A stretch of 64,000 nt of DNA, from assembly GCF_900230185.1 (NCBI RefSeq), contig NZ_OCSR01000001.1:3224001-3288000 (forward strand), written 5' to 3'. Source of the stretch: Burkholderia sp. OK233 (GTDB lineage Bacteria; Pseudomonadota; Gammaproteobacteria; Burkholderiales; Burkholderiaceae). Made by a program: the position numbers and the translations under genes. How positions within the stretch are numbered: position 1 is the first letter of the stretch; every line of letters starts with the position of its first letter. Below are positions 20,981-29,738 of this stretch, one piece after another. The notes beneath the pieces were generated by a model. That model did no database searches. It was not told the origin of the DNA and was given only the letters and a program-made list of their open reading frames with translations.

Positions 20981-22228
20981 ATGTTTGATAGAGCCCAAAG
21001 CACCATCGCCAACGTCGATCCTGAACTCTGGAAGGTCATCGAGCAGGAAAACCGCCGTCAGGAAGAGCACATCGAACTGATCGCGTCGGAAAACTATACG
21101 AGCCCTGCCGTGATGGCTGCGCAAGGCTCGCAACTCACCAACAAGTACGCCGAAGGGTATCCGGGCAAGCGCTACTACGGCGGTTGCGAATTTGTCGACA
21201 TCGCCGAGCAGCTCGCGATCGACCGCGTGAAGCAACTGTTCGGCGCTGAAGCCGCCAACGTGCAGCCGAACTCCGGCTCGCAGGCGAACCAGGGCGTGTT
21301 CTTCGCCATGCTCAAGCCGGGCGACACGATCATGGGCATGAGCCTCGCGCATGGCGGTCACCTGACGCACGGTTCGCCGGTCAACATGTCGGGCAAGTGG
21401 TTCAACGTGGTGAGCTACGGCCTGAACGAAGCCGAAGACATCGACTACGACGCTGCTGAGAAGCTGGCTCAGGAACACAAGCCGAAGCTGATCGTGGCCG
21501 GCGCGTCGGCGTTTTCGCTGCGCATCGACTTCGAACGTATGTCGAAGATCGCCAAGTCGGTCGGCGCGTATTTCATGGTCGACATGGCGCACTATGCCGG
21601 CCTGATCGCCGCGGGCGTCTACCCGAATCCGGTGCCGCACGCCGATTTCGTCACCACCACCACGCACAAGAGCCTGCGCGGCCCGCGCGGCGGCGTGATC
21701 CTGATGAAGGCCGAGTTCGAAAAGCAGATCAACTCGGCAATTTTCCCGGGCATTCAAGGTGGTCCGCTGATGCACGTGATCGCCGGCAAGGCCGTCGCGT
21801 TCAAGGAAGCACTGTCGCCGGAGTTCAAGGCGTATCAGCAGCAAGTTGTCGAGAACGCGCGCGTGCTGGCTGAAACGCTGGTCAAGCGCGGACTGCGCAT
21901 CGTGTCTGGTCGCACCGAAAGCCACGTGATGCTGGTCGACTTGCGCGCGAAGAAGATCACCGGCAAGGCAGCGGAAGCGGCGCTCGGCGCGGCGCACATC
22001 ACGGTCAACAAGAACGCGATTCCGAACGACCCGGAAAAGCCGTTCGTCACGAGCGGTGTGCGTCTTGGCTCGCCGGCCATGACCACGCGTGGCTTTGGCG
22101 TCAAGGAAGCGGAGCAGGTAGGTAACCTGATCGCCGACGTGCTGGACAACCCGGAAGACGCAGCCACGATCGAACGTGTTCGTGCGCAAGTCGCCGAGCT
22201 CACCCAGCGCTTCCCGGTTTACCGCTAA
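20981..22228 (+). CDS. glyA: Serine hydroxymethyltransferase GlyA
   Basis: The 415-aa PLP enzyme converts serine and THF to glycine and 5,10-methylene-THF. YASPAV-like [13 protein letters not shown] (near 34), the YPGKRYYGG motif (near 57) and the PLP-lysine region [15 protein letters not shown] (Lys near 228) are diagnostic. The C-terminal [21 protein letters not shown] is also typical. The long leader holds a ZTP riboswitch. nrdR follows after 6 bp, so the two are cotranscribed. Confidence 0.98.
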   Translation: MFDRAQSTIANVDPELWKVIEQENRRQEEHIELIASENYTSPAVMAAQGSQLTNKYAEGYPGKRYYGGCEFVDIAEQLAIDRVKQLFGAEAANVQPNSGSQANQGVFFAMLKPGDTIMGMSLAHGGHLTHGSPVNMSGKWFNVVSYGLNEAEDIDYDAAEKLAQEHKPKLIVAGASAFSLRIDFERMSKIAKSVGAYFMVDMAHYAGLIAAGVYPNPVPHADFVTTTTHKSLRGPRGGVILMKAEFEKQINSAIFPGIQGGPLMHVIAGKAVAFKEALSPEFKAYQQQVVENARVLAETLVKRGLRIVSGRTESHVMLVDLRAKKITGKAAEAALGAAHITVNKNAIPNDPEKPFVTSGVRLGSPAMTTRGFGVKEAEQVGNLIADVLDNPEDAATIERVRAQVAELTQRFPVYR

Positions 22229-22234
22229 GCCGCC

Positions 22235-22717
22235 ATGCACTGTCCCTTCTGCCGTCACGCCGATACGCAAGTTGTGGATTCCCGCGTATCCGAAGACGGC
22301 GCGACGATTCGCCGGCGCCGCCGCTGCCCGGCCTGCGACAAACGTTTCACGACGTATGAGCGGGTCGAGCTGGCGTTGCCGTCGGTCGTCAAGAAGGATG
22401 GCAGCCGCACGGAATTCGATCGCCGCAAGATCGTCGCAAGCATGCAACTGGCGCTGCGCAAGCGCCCGGTGGCAGCGGACGCGATCGACGCGGCAGTCGC
22501 CCGCATCGAGTATCAACTGCTCGGCAGTGGCGAGCGCGAGGTGCGCAGCGAGCGCCTCGGCGAACTCGTGATGAACGAGTTGCGTGCGCTCGATACGATT
22601 GCCTATGTTCGTTTCGCATCTGTCTACCGGCGCTTCGAAGACGTCTCCGAATTCGAGGACGTGATCGAGGAATTTCGCCGCGCCTCTTCTCCACCCAAGC
22701 CGTCCCGCAAGCGCTGA
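22235..22717 (+). CDS. nrdR: Transcriptional repressor NrdR
   Basis: The 160-aa regulator represses ribonucleotide reductase genes. The N-terminal zinc ribbon has CPFC (residues 3-6) and CPAC near 31-34. An ATP-cone domain ([20 protein letters not shown] onward, residues about 50-140) senses dATP/ATP. The order glyA-nrdR is common in proteobacteria. I see no NrdR box in this window. Confidence 0.97.
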   Translation: MHCPFCRHADTQVVDSRVSEDGATIRRRRRCPACDKRFTTYERVELALPSVVKKDGSRTEFDRRKIVASMQLALRKRPVAADAIDAAVARIEYQLLGSGEREVRSERLGELVMNELRALDTIAYVRFASVYRRFEDVSEFEDVIEEFRRASSPPKPSRKR

Positions 22718-22922
22718 TTGCTGTCGCGCCTTAAGTTGCGCGCCAGGTTCTGTTTTCCGCTGCGTAGGTTCGCGCATCTGCATCTCCGCTCCCGTTATAG
22801 TTCGTTACGCGTGCATTTTTGCGCGGGATGGCGTCTGAGTGCCACCTGGCCATTCGGCCGATTGTTGACCCGCCTGTGAATCGCTAGATTGGCTGCATTC
22901 TTTGAAACGATCAGGGATGCAG

Positions 22923-23482
22923 ATGAAATGGGATGCAGTCTGTTTGCGGCCACACCGCGGCTTTACGCTTGTCGAAACACTGGCTGTTGTCGCGCTGCTG
23001 GCGATAGTCGCGGTGATGGCGACGCCGTCGTTCGTTGCGTGGCACCTGCGTGATCAGGTTGACGCACGTGCGAAAGCGTTTGCCTCAACGCTCGCCTATG
23101 CGCGCAGCGAGGCATTGCGCCGCGGTGCTCGCGTCACCGTGTGCCGGATTGACGCGGCACGGCATTGTCTTGCCGCCGGGCAAGCTTGTGGCAATGGCGT
23201 CACGGACTGGTCGTGTGGCTGGGCTGTATTGGCCGAACGGGTGGCACGCTCTCACTACTGCGTGCGCATCCTTTGCTCGCAGCAGTCAGCATCGCCGGGA
23301 CGCAGACAAATCTCACGTTTACGCCACCGGCGGGGCAGCTGATCGGCACCTTTCGCAGCTTTGAGATCGCGCCGCGCGTGCCGTCGAAAGCGACGCAAGG
23401 CGACAAGTGGCGGCGCTGCATCCGCATCGCGGCGGGCGGGCGCGCGCGGATTGTCGAGGGCGCGTGTGGAGCGGCATCGTGA
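22923..23482 (+). pseudogene. FimT/GspH-type minor pilin, frameshifted
   Basis: The N-terminus has a prepilin peptidase site RGFTLVETLAVVALLAIVAV (cleavage after Gly, Phe +1, Glu +5), followed by ARSEALRRGARVTVCR and SCGWAV, as in FimT/FimU minor pilins. Near 23239 the homologous sequence jumps to another frame and continues as TLSLLRAHPL, NLTFTPPAGQLIGTFRSFE and CIRIAAGGRARIVEG to a TGA at 23480-23482. Restoring one G to the G-run at 23239-23241 rejoins both halves into about 186 codons. An AGGG site precedes the ATG at 22923. Either a real mutation or a sequence error. Confidence 0.75.
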
Positions 23483-23937
23483 GTCGATATCCGTCGAATT
23501 CATGCGCGCGCAACTGCGCAACAACGCGCTCAACAAGGCCTAAGGGTAGTTCGCTGATCGAAGTGATGCTGGCCGTTGCCTTGATGGCAGTGACGGCGCT
23601 CGGGTTGATCGCCGGTCAATTGTGGACTGCGCGCGAAGCCCGTGCGATGGCAATGCGCGAACACGCTGCATGGATAGCCGATTCCGTTGCCGAAGCGATG
23701 CGCGAGCCTTCGGCAGGCGATTCTGCGATCAGGCAATGGAGCGCGCGTGCAACGGCCTTGTTGCCGCATGGTGAAGCGTCGGTAGGGGAGAGTGGTGGTG
23801 TATCCGCCGCACGTGTCACATGGACGGCCCTGCGTGACACGCCGCGCGCCGACGATGTCATAGACAAGCCCGAGTCGTGCGGTGGTGCAGATGTCCCCAC
23901 GGGATCCTCATGCGTTGTGCTGGCGTTTGCGAAATGA
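23479..23937 (+). CDS. Type IV pilus minor pilin PilV-like
   Basis: A 152-aa prepilin-like protein. I start it at the GTG at 23479, which overlaps the preceding TGA (GTGA). The cleavage site is RPKGSSLIEVMLAVALMAVTALG near residue 22: Gly at -1, Glu at +5, but Ser at +1 rather than Phe. The C-terminal part is a variable globular domain with two Cys (residues near 135 and 145). Position and order match PilV in the minor-pilin operon. Sequence similarity outside the N-terminal helix is low. Confidence 0.75.
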   Translation: MSRYPSNSCARNCATTRSTRPKGSSLIEVMLAVALMAVTALGLIAGQLWTAREARAMAMREHAAWIADSVAEAMREPSAGDSAIRQWSARATALLPHGEASVGESGGVSAARVTWTALRDTPRADDVIDKPESCGGADVPTGSSCVVLAFAK

Positions 23938-24743
23938 CGCAGCGTATGGTTATCGCGCGTGGGCATACGCTCGTCGAGTTCGTGATCGCCATTGCGTTGG
24001 GGCTGGTGGTGACCGCCGGCGCGGTCGCGCTTTATACAACGCAGCGTAACGTGTTCGAGCGCGCGGGCGATGCGATGCGGATCCGCGAAGCCGGCCTGAG
24101 CGCGCTTATGCTGATGGGCCAGCAAATTCAAATGGCCGGGTTCGTGCCCGCGGACGTCGTGAGGTTCAATAGTCCGCCGCCATTGTTCGGTTGTTCGGGT
24201 GGCCGCCCGACCGGCACGGACGATAGCGTTGCCTGCGAGGCGTTGCCGGGCCGCTCGGACGGCATCGTGGTTCATTATGTCGGGGACACCGTTTCGACGT
24301 GGCCGTCAGCGACCGGCCAAACGACCGACTGTCTCGGCCAGGCTGTAACGAACAACAACGCGGCACTCGGCGGGCAGGGCGTGTTGGTGGTCAACCGATA
24401 CTTCGCCAGGGTCAGCGGGTCCACGGGTGAGCCGGAGCTTTACTGCGAAGGCAATGGCAAGGCAGGGTCCGCGCAGCCGTTGGTCGAAGGCGTCGAGCGC
24501 GTGCGATTCAGGTACTGGCTTGCCGGCGGGCTGGCTGCAATAGATGCATCGGCGGTGATGGACGGCCAATGGGCAAAGATCGTCGCGGTCGATCTCTGTG
24601 TGCTCGTTCGGGGAGCGCCGCAAGGACGGCGTGTGCGCTACGTCGATTGCGACGGCGCGAACGCTCTTGGTGCCGACATGCGGGCGCGGCAGGCTTTCTG
24701 GCGGCGGGTGGCGATACGCAATCACGCGGAGGATCTCCTGTGA
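23934..24743 (+). CDS. Type IV pilus minor pilin PilW-like
   Basis: The 269-aa product starts at an ATG that overlaps the pilV-like stop (ATGA). Its prepilin segment is ARGHTLVEFVIAIALGLVVTAG: cleavage after Gly, His at +1, Glu at +5. The large C-terminal domain with several Cys (FGCSGG, VACEAL, TDCLGQ, LYCEG) fits PilW, a priming subunit of type IV pili. It is coupled to the next gene by a GTGA overlap. Confidence 0.78.
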   Translation: MTQRMVIARGHTLVEFVIAIALGLVVTAGAVALYTTQRNVFERAGDAMRIREAGLSALMLMGQQIQMAGFVPADVVRFNSPPPLFGCSGGRPTGTDDSVACEALPGRSDGIVVHYVGDTVSTWPSATGQTTDCLGQAVTNNNAALGGQGVLVVNRYFARVSGSTGEPELYCEGNGKAGSAQPLVEGVERVRFRYWLAGGLAAIDASAVMDGQWAKIVAVDLCVLVRGAPQGRRVRYVDCDGANALGADMRARQAFWRRVAIRNHAEDLL

Positions 24744-25318
24744 CAGAAAGGCTTCGCAATCCAACGCACCGCGCGTCGTCGACACATTTGCCACGTCTTA
24801 TCGGCACTTGGCGTCGCTCGCGCCCTCGCAATAGCGGCACCGTCCTGCCGATCGTTTTGCTGATTTCCGCGATGATGCTGACCACCTCCGCGGCCTGGTT
24901 CGAGACATCGCTTGCAGCGGCGCGCGGCGCCAACAACGTGCGCGACTATTTGCAGGCATTTCATGCCGCGGATTCGGCGCTGACCTTATGCGCCCGGAGC
25001 GTCGTCGCCGCGGCAGCTTTTGAGCCGCAGCCAGTGGCGTCGCTCTCACCCGGCGAGCCGACGCAATGGAAGCAGGAATCCGCCTTTGAAGCCGGCGCCG
25101 TCGCGCCTGTCGCGCAATGGCCCGGATCGCTGCGTGCGCCGCAATGTCTGATCGAAGCGTGGCGTCTGGGCACTCGCGCCGATGCCCGAGCCTATTTACT
25201 GACTTCACGTGGCTTCGGCCAGGCGAAAGAATCGCAGGTGTGGTTGCAGATGGAACCCGTGATCGCAGGCGAGCAGATCGAGCGCCATTGGCGTCGCGTT
25301 GCCGCCCGCCCATTTTGA
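24740..25318 (+). CDS. PilX-like minor pilin/assembly protein
   Basis: A 192-aa protein starting at GTG 24740 within the pilW-like stop. After a basic leader, residues about 31-52 (NSGTVLPIVLLISAMMLTTSAAW) form the hydrophobic helix. There is no Glu at +5, as is typical of PilX-type components. FHAADSALTLCARSV matches the PilX pattern of a helix followed by A-D-S-A. The name rests on operon order plus this N-terminus. Confidence 0.7.
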   Translation: MTERLRNPTHRASSTHLPRLIGTWRRSRPRNSGTVLPIVLLISAMMLTTSAAWFETSLAAARGANNVRDYLQAFHAADSALTLCARSVVAAAAFEPQPVASLSPGEPTQWKQESAFEAGAVAPVAQWPGSLRAPQCLIEAWRLGTRADARAYLLTSRGFGQAKESQVWLQMEPVIAGEQIERHWRRVAARPF

Positions 25319-25328
25319 CGGGAGGCTC

Positions 25329-25760
25329 ATGATGAGGCCGCACACATCCGCATTTACGCTACTGGAACTGATGATCGCGTTGGCAATAGCTGCCACGCTG
25401 GTCGTGTTTGCCGTGCCCTCGTACCGGAGCCATGTCGCGCGAACACACCGGATCGATGCGGCGTCCGCCCTTTATCGCGCAGCGCAGTTCGCCGAGGGAT
25501 CGGCAAGCGATAGAACCGCGACATTGCCGCCGGGCCTGGATCAGGCGCCGCAATTCGGCACACCGATCTACCGGTTGCAAGTACTGCCGGCAGACGATGC
25601 AAACGGTGGCTATTCGGTAGAGGCGGTGCCGACCGAAATCGGCCCTATGCGGGACGACGCTTGCGGTACTTTCACTCTGGATGCCACAGGGTTGCGAGGC
25701 AATAGAAGCGGCGCAAACGGTACAGCGCCAGCAAGCAGCGAGTGCTGGAATACAAGCTAG
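25329..25760 (+). CDS. Type IV pilin-like protein PilE
   Basis: The 143-aa product has a GGGAGG site just upstream of the ATG at 25329. The segment TSAFTLLELMIALAIAATLVV (near residue 8) is a type IV prepilin helix with Phe at +1 and Glu at +5. The residue at -1 is Ala (codon GCA) rather than the nearly invariant Gly, so cleavage may be slow or absent. A C-terminal pair of Cys (DACGTF and SECWNTS) can form the D-loop disulphide. It is the last gene of the minor-pilin operon. Confidence 0.75.
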   Translation: MMRPHTSAFTLLELMIALAIAATLVVFAVPSYRSHVARTHRIDAASALYRAAQFAEGSASDRTATLPPGLDQAPQFGTPIYRLQVLPADDANGGYSVEAVPTEIGPMRDDACGTFTLDATGLRGNRSGANGTAPASSECWNTS

Positions 25761-25874
25761 CGACCGTTGCTGCAGAACGCGAGTTGGCGGATTGAGGCGT
25801 GCTAGTGCTTAGGGCCAGGCGACAAGCTGCTGCTGCTCGGCGCACGCAGGGAGCGAGCTGTCGGCGATCCCCAC

Positions 25875-26354
25875 TCAGTACCCGCTGTCAACAGCCTCTT
25901 CCTTGTTGTCGGCAGACGCGGCGGATTCACTCTTCATCTGCTTCCAGATTCGATACGCTTCCCAACCGGCAAGTGCAAGGCTGCCCCATTTAAGTGCGGG
26001 TTTTGCACCTGCTGCAATAGTCGCGCGCAGCGGCTTCGCCAACAGCAGCGAAGCGATCGAACTGATGAGCGGATATTGCTTGAGGAGTGCGCCAATGCTC
26101 CCTGCGTTGAGGAAGCTCGCCTTCGATCCGCGGCCCATGCGCATGCCACCGAAGCCCGGCAGAATGAATTTGAGCCAGCTGAAGTGCGTGACCGCCTGCC
26201 GCAATTCGATGGTCGCCTGTGCGAGTTCCATGCGCTCGACATCCGCGCGCACCAGCAACAGTTCCTTGCGTAGTGCTCGCAGGTGCGGCGCACTCAGATC
26301 TCTGACCTGGTGGCGTTTGTTGCGGAATGCGGTATCGGAATGGGTTTGGCTCAT
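25875..26354 (-). CDS. DUF3318 domain-containing protein
   Basis: A 159-aa protein found widely next to YqjD/YqjE-type genes in betaproteobacteria. An N-terminal helical region (LRALRKELLLVRADVERMELAQ) contains heptad-like charges. A central hydrophobic part around LISSIASLLLAKPLRATIA may associate with the membrane, and the C-terminus is polar. Function unknown. It is the third gene of the DUF883/holin-family/DUF3318 group. Confidence 0.75.
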   Translation of the reverse strand: MSQTHSDTAFRNKRHQVRDLSAPHLRALRKELLLVRADVERMELAQATIELRQAVTHFSWLKFILPGFGGMRMGRGSKASFLNAGSIGALLKQYPLISSIASLLLAKPLRATIAAGAKPALKWGSLALAGWEAYRIWKQMKSESAASADNKEEAVDSGY

Positions 26355-26480
26355 GGCGTGTCGGCGGCAATGGAGGTGGGGCGGTCAAACTGTGCTGCAA
26401 ATCGCTCGAGGTATTTGCGAAGTCTCTTCGAAGGCGCAGGGCATTTGACGTCCGCCCATAAGCTCGTTATGCCTGCTGCG

Positions 26481-26867
26481 TCACGGTTTGCGGAACACGT
26501 CGCGGTCTTTTTCGAACTCGGCAAGGGTGGCTTCGAACACTATCGGGGCATTGCGCAAACCGCTGCGCGCTTTCAGTGCGCAGGCTAATCCCGCGACGGC
26601 ATAAACCACCGTGATGCCGGCGAGCGCTTGCCACCGGTAGGTGTCCCAGAACGCGATGGCGACCAGTGCCGTCAATGCGATCAAGGCCATCGTCGCGAGC
26701 ATCATGGCCGCGAGGCCGAGGAACAGCACGCCGAGCAGACGGTCTTTCTCTTCGGCGAGTTCAATGCCGACCAGTTCAAGCCGTGTTTGCAAAATGCCAA
26801 ACACGGATCCAATGATACGGCGCAACGGACTATGTTCGCCGTGCTGCGATTGTGTTTCGATCGTCAT
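26481..26867 (-). CDS. Phage holin family / YqjE-like membrane protein
   Basis: A 128-aa protein with two long hydrophobic helices (VLFLGLAAMMLATMALIALTALVAIAF and ALAGITVVYAVAGLACAL), preceded by ILQTRLELVGIELAEEKDR, the hallmark of the Actinobacterial holin-X / YqjE family. The family name does not imply lysis. I start at the ATG at 26867, since the longer frame adds unrelated basic residues. Confidence 0.8.
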   Translation of the reverse strand: MTIETQSQHGEHSPLRRIIGSVFGILQTRLELVGIELAEEKDRLLGVLFLGLAAMMLATMALIALTALVAIAFWDTYRWQALAGITVVYAVAGLACALKARSGLRNAPIVFEATLAEFEKDRDVFRKP

Positions 26868-27007
26868 GGCTTTGGGCGTTGCGCGTGAATGCCTAACCGG
26901 CGCGTGAAAACGAGCGCGCCAAAAGAAGCGGACCGGCCAGACGTGCACCGGTCAACTCGATTCGCTGATGTGCCGGACGCGGATTCGCCCCGGCAGCGTC
27001 ACCAGTG

Positions 27008-27310
27008 TTACTTGCGGTTGATCAACAGCCCCAGCAGTACGCCGGCGCCCGCGGCGATGCCAATGGATGCCCACGGATGCTCATGCACGTAGTCGTCGGT
27101 GGCGCGTGCGGCCTTCTTGCCTTTCTCGACCACCACGACCTGCACGTCAGCCGCCTTTTCCTTAGCCTGCTTCAGGCGCGTAAGCGCCGTTTCACGCAGT
27201 TCCGAAGCGCGCTCGCCAGTAGCGCTCGCGGCCTGTTTCAGCAAATCTTCAGCGTCCGCGAGGACGGTTTTGATATCCGACATCAATCTCTCCTTGTTGA
27301 CTTCCGACAT
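27008..27310 (-). CDS. DUF883 (ElaB/YqjD-type) membrane-anchored protein
   Basis: The 100-aa protein has a long charged helix (ASELRETALTRLKQAKEKAADVQ), then the DUF883 signature DDYVHEHPWASIGIAAGAGVLLGLLINRK with one C-terminal membrane helix. E. coli ElaB/YqjD relatives bind ribosomes at the membrane in stationary phase. Two starts have good ribosome binding sites, 27310 (GGGGAG) and 27283 (AAGGAG). First gene of a stress-linked operon. Confidence 0.85.
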   Translation of the reverse strand: MSEVNKERLMSDIKTVLADAEDLLKQAASATGERASELRETALTRLKQAKEKAADVQVVVVEKGKKAARATDDYVHEHPWASIGIAAGAGVLLGLLINRK

Positions 27311-27653
27311 TGACAGCTCCCCTTCGTCTCACGCCACGCGTGAATCGTAACCAAAGAAACGGCCGCTGGCGAGCGCAGCGCTCGATTCATGGAAACAATC
27401 GCACGAACCGTTCCTGGTTGAAGCAAAGCCTTAAAAACTCCACCCTTGCGGCACTGTGCTGCAAAGTTCGCTTAAGATGGAGTTGATCTGTCCCGCAAAG
27501 TTTCCACTAAATCGGTGAAAATTACAAAAACGCATAAAGTAGTGACGCGATGTTGGTTCGTTGTTCACAGTCACTCCCGTATGCTGTACTTTTGCTGCGC
27601 GTCGCGGGCGAATGCTCGCGCGGAATGTCCGAATACAATCAAGGAGCTGCAAT
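27311..27653. promoter_or_regulatory. Divergent intergenic region, DUF883 operon / peroxiredoxin
   Basis: No known motif stands out. AACTCCA (27436-27442) and TGGAGTT (27478-27484) form a spaced 7-bp inverted repeat. A 35-codon frame (27550-27657) ends in an ATGA overlap with the peroxiredoxin start, so a leader peptide is possible but unproven. Confidence 0.35.
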
Positions 27654-28292
27654 ATGAGTCTACGTCTTGGCGATATCGCGCCGGATTTCGAACAGGAGTC
27701 GAGTGTCGGCCGCATCAAGTTTCACGACTGGCTGGGCGATAGTTGGGGCGTGCTGTTCTCGCACCCCGCTGACTTCACGCCGGTCTGCACGACCGAGCTG
27801 GGTTTGACGGCGAAGCTGGCCAGCGAATTCGAGAAGCGCAATGTGAAGACGATTGCGTTGTCGGTCGACAGCGCCGAGTCGCACAAGGAATGGATCAAGG
27901 ACATCAACGAGACGCAAGCCGCCAATGTCGGCTTCCCGATTCTCGCCGACGGCGATCGCAAGGTGTCTGAGTTGTACGACATGATTCACCCGAACGCCAA
28001 TGAAACCTTTACGGTCCGGTCGCTGTTCGTGATCGACCCGAAGAAGAAGGTGCGCTTGACCATTACATACCCGGCCAGCACCGGGCGCAATTTCGATGAA
28101 GTGCTGCGCGTGATCGACTCGCTGCAACTCACCGACAACCACTCGGTCGCTACGCCCGGCAACTGGAAGCAGGGCGACGACGTGGTGATCGTGCCGTCGT
28201 TGAAAGACGAAGAAGTCATCAAGCAGAAATTCCCGAAGGGCTACAAGGCCCTGCGTCCGTATCTGCGTCTGACGCCGCAGCCGAACAAGTAG
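27654..28292 (+). CDS. 1-Cys peroxiredoxin (Prx6/AhpC-TSA family)
   Basis: The 212-aa cytoplasmic peroxidase reduces hydrogen peroxide and organic hydroperoxides. SHPADFTPVCTTELG (catalytic Cys near residue 45) is the Prx6 form of the active site. The C-terminal extension (VIVPSLKDEEVIKQKFPKGYK near 180) is typical of 1-Cys enzymes; no resolving Cys is seen. An AAGGAG site precedes the ATG at 27654. Confidence 0.94.
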   Translation: MSLRLGDIAPDFEQESSVGRIKFHDWLGDSWGVLFSHPADFTPVCTTELGLTAKLASEFEKRNVKTIALSVDSAESHKEWIKDINETQAANVGFPILADGDRKVSELYDMIHPNANETFTVRSLFVIDPKKKVRLTITYPASTGRNFDEVLRVIDSLQLTDNHSVATPGNWKQGDDVVIVPSLKDEEVIKQKFPKGYKALRPYLRLTPQPNK

Positions 28293-28344
28293 GCGGCTGA
28301 TGCGTCACGAAGCGCACCGTTAGCTGCAACGCGGCGGCGCAACG

Positions 28345-28382
28345 AAAAAAGGCCGGTTCAAAAGAACCGGCCTTTCCTTTTC
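28345..28382. terminator. Bidirectional terminator between peroxiredoxin and gcdH genes
   Basis: AAAAAAGGCCGGTTC, an AAAA loop and GAACCGGCCTTTCCTTTT form an 11-bp stem flanked by A and T tracts, so it can work from both sides. Confidence 0.85.
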
Positions 28383-28443
28383 TACTTTTCGATTTTCCAT
28401 TCAGCGGCCAGGACGAAACGCCGCCATCGAGGCACTCAGCGCA

Positions 28444-29634
28444 TCAGAAAAACGCCTGAATCCCCGTCTGCGCGCGCCCGAGAATCAGCGCATGAATGTC
28501 GTGCGTGCCTTCATACGTGTTCACGACTTCCAGATTGACCAGATGACGCGCGATGCCGAACTCGTCCGAGATACCGTTGCCGCCGAGCATGTCACGGGCG
28601 AGCCGTGCGATGTCCAGCGCCTTGCCGCACGAATTGCGTTTCATGATCGACGTAATTTCGACGGCGGCCGTGCCTTCATCTTTCATGCGGCCGAGACGCA
28701 GCACGCCTTGCAGGCCGAGCGTGATTTCGGTTTGCATGTCAGCTAGCTTTTTCTGGATCAACTGGTTCGCGGCGAGCGGCCGGCCGAACTGTTTGCGATC
28801 CAGCACGTACTGACGTGCCGTGTGCCAGCACGCTTCCGCCGCGCCGAGCGCGCCCCAGGCGATACCGTAGCGCGCCGAGTTCAGGCAAGTGAACGGACCG
28901 CGCAAGCCACTGACTTCGGGGAAGCGGTTTTCTTCCGGCACGAACACTTCGTCGAGCACGATCTCGCCGGTGATCGACGCACGCAGACCCACCTTGCTAT
29001 GGATGGTCGGCGTGGACAGCCCCTTCCAGCCCTTCTCGAGAATGAAGCCGCGGATCGAATCCTTGCCGTCCTCTTCGAGCTTGGCCCACACGACGAACAC
29101 GTCGGCGATCGGCGAATTGGTGATCCACATCTTCGCGCCTGACAACGAATAGCCGCCGTCGACTTTCTTCGCCCGCGTGATCATGCTGCCCGGATCGGAG
29201 CCGTGGTTCGGTTCGGTCAGGCCGAAGCAGCCGATCCATTCGCCGGTGACGAGCTTTGGCAGGTACTTCTGCTTTTGTGCTTCCGAGCCGAATTCGTAGA
29301 TCGGGACCATGACGAGCGACGACTGCACCGACATCATCGACCGGTAGCCGGAATCGACACGCTCCACTTCACGTGCGATCAGACCGTACGCCACATAGTT
29401 CAGACCGGGGCCGCCGTATTGCTCGGGAATCGTCGGGCCGAGCAGGCCGAGTTCGCCCATCTCGCGGAAGATCTCAATGTCGGTCTTCTCGTGACGGAAC
29501 GCTTCGAGCACGCGCGGCTGCAGCTTGTCCTGCGAGTACGCGGCGGCGGCGTCGCGCACCATGCGTTCGTCTTCGGTGAGCTGCTGATCCAGCAGCAACG
29601 GGTCTTCCCAGTGAAACTGCGCGGCCTCTGCCAT
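28444..29634 (-). CDS. gcdH: Glutaryl-CoA dehydrogenase GcdH
   Basis: The 396-aa acyl-CoA dehydrogenase oxidises and decarboxylates glutaryl-CoA to crotonyl-CoA in lysine, tryptophan and benzoate breakdown. Visible motifs are [29 protein letters not shown] (near 70), [17 protein letters not shown] (near 136), [11 protein letters not shown] (near 167) and the FAD/substrate region [10 protein letters not shown]. The catalytic Glu is in [21 protein letters not shown] near residue 375. It is divergent from an IclR-type regulator, a usual arrangement. Confidence 0.95.
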   Translation of the reverse strand: MAEAAQFHWEDPLLLDQQLTEDERMVRDAAAAYSQDKLQPRVLEAFRHEKTDIEIFREMGELGLLGPTIPEQYGGPGLNYVAYGLIAREVERVDSGYRSMMSVQSSLVMVPIYEFGSEAQKQKYLPKLVTGEWIGCFGLTEPNHGSDPGSMITRAKKVDGGYSLSGAKMWITNSPIADVFVVWAKLEEDGKDSIRGFILEKGWKGLSTPTIHSKVGLRASITGEIVLDEVFVPEENRFPEVSGLRGPFTCLNSARYGIAWGALGAAEACWHTARQYVLDRKQFGRPLAANQLIQKKLADMQTEITLGLQGVLRLGRMKDEGTAAVEITSIMKRNSCGKALDIARLARDMLGGNGISDEFGIARHLVNLEVVNTYEGTHDIHALILGRAQTGIQAFF

Positions 29635-29686
29635 GACGTATCTCCTGATTTCCTGCTTGACTAAAACGTGTTTGAGCTTGACTTAA

Positions 29687-29703
29687 GTTCCGCTATGCGA
29701 AAC
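29687..29703. promoter_or_regulatory. Candidate IclR-type operator between gcdH and the regulator
   Basis: GTTCCGC-TAT-GCGAAAC is a near-perfect inverted repeat (7-bp arms, one mismatch), followed directly by AAACA-A-TGTTT. It lies midway between the two divergent start codons, where a repressor could control both genes. Confidence 0.45.
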
Positions 29704-29738
29704 AATGTTTTGCAAACCACGCCCGAGTGTATCACCAC

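Noticed and set aside
20477..22783. A 768-codon open frame on the minus strand
   Set aside because: It lies opposite glyA and nrdR, has no family motifs and reflects the GC3 bias of the real genes.
26481..26867. Prophage remnant indicated by the holin-family gene
   Set aside because: The protein is a chromosomal YqjE-type membrane protein and no other phage genes are near.
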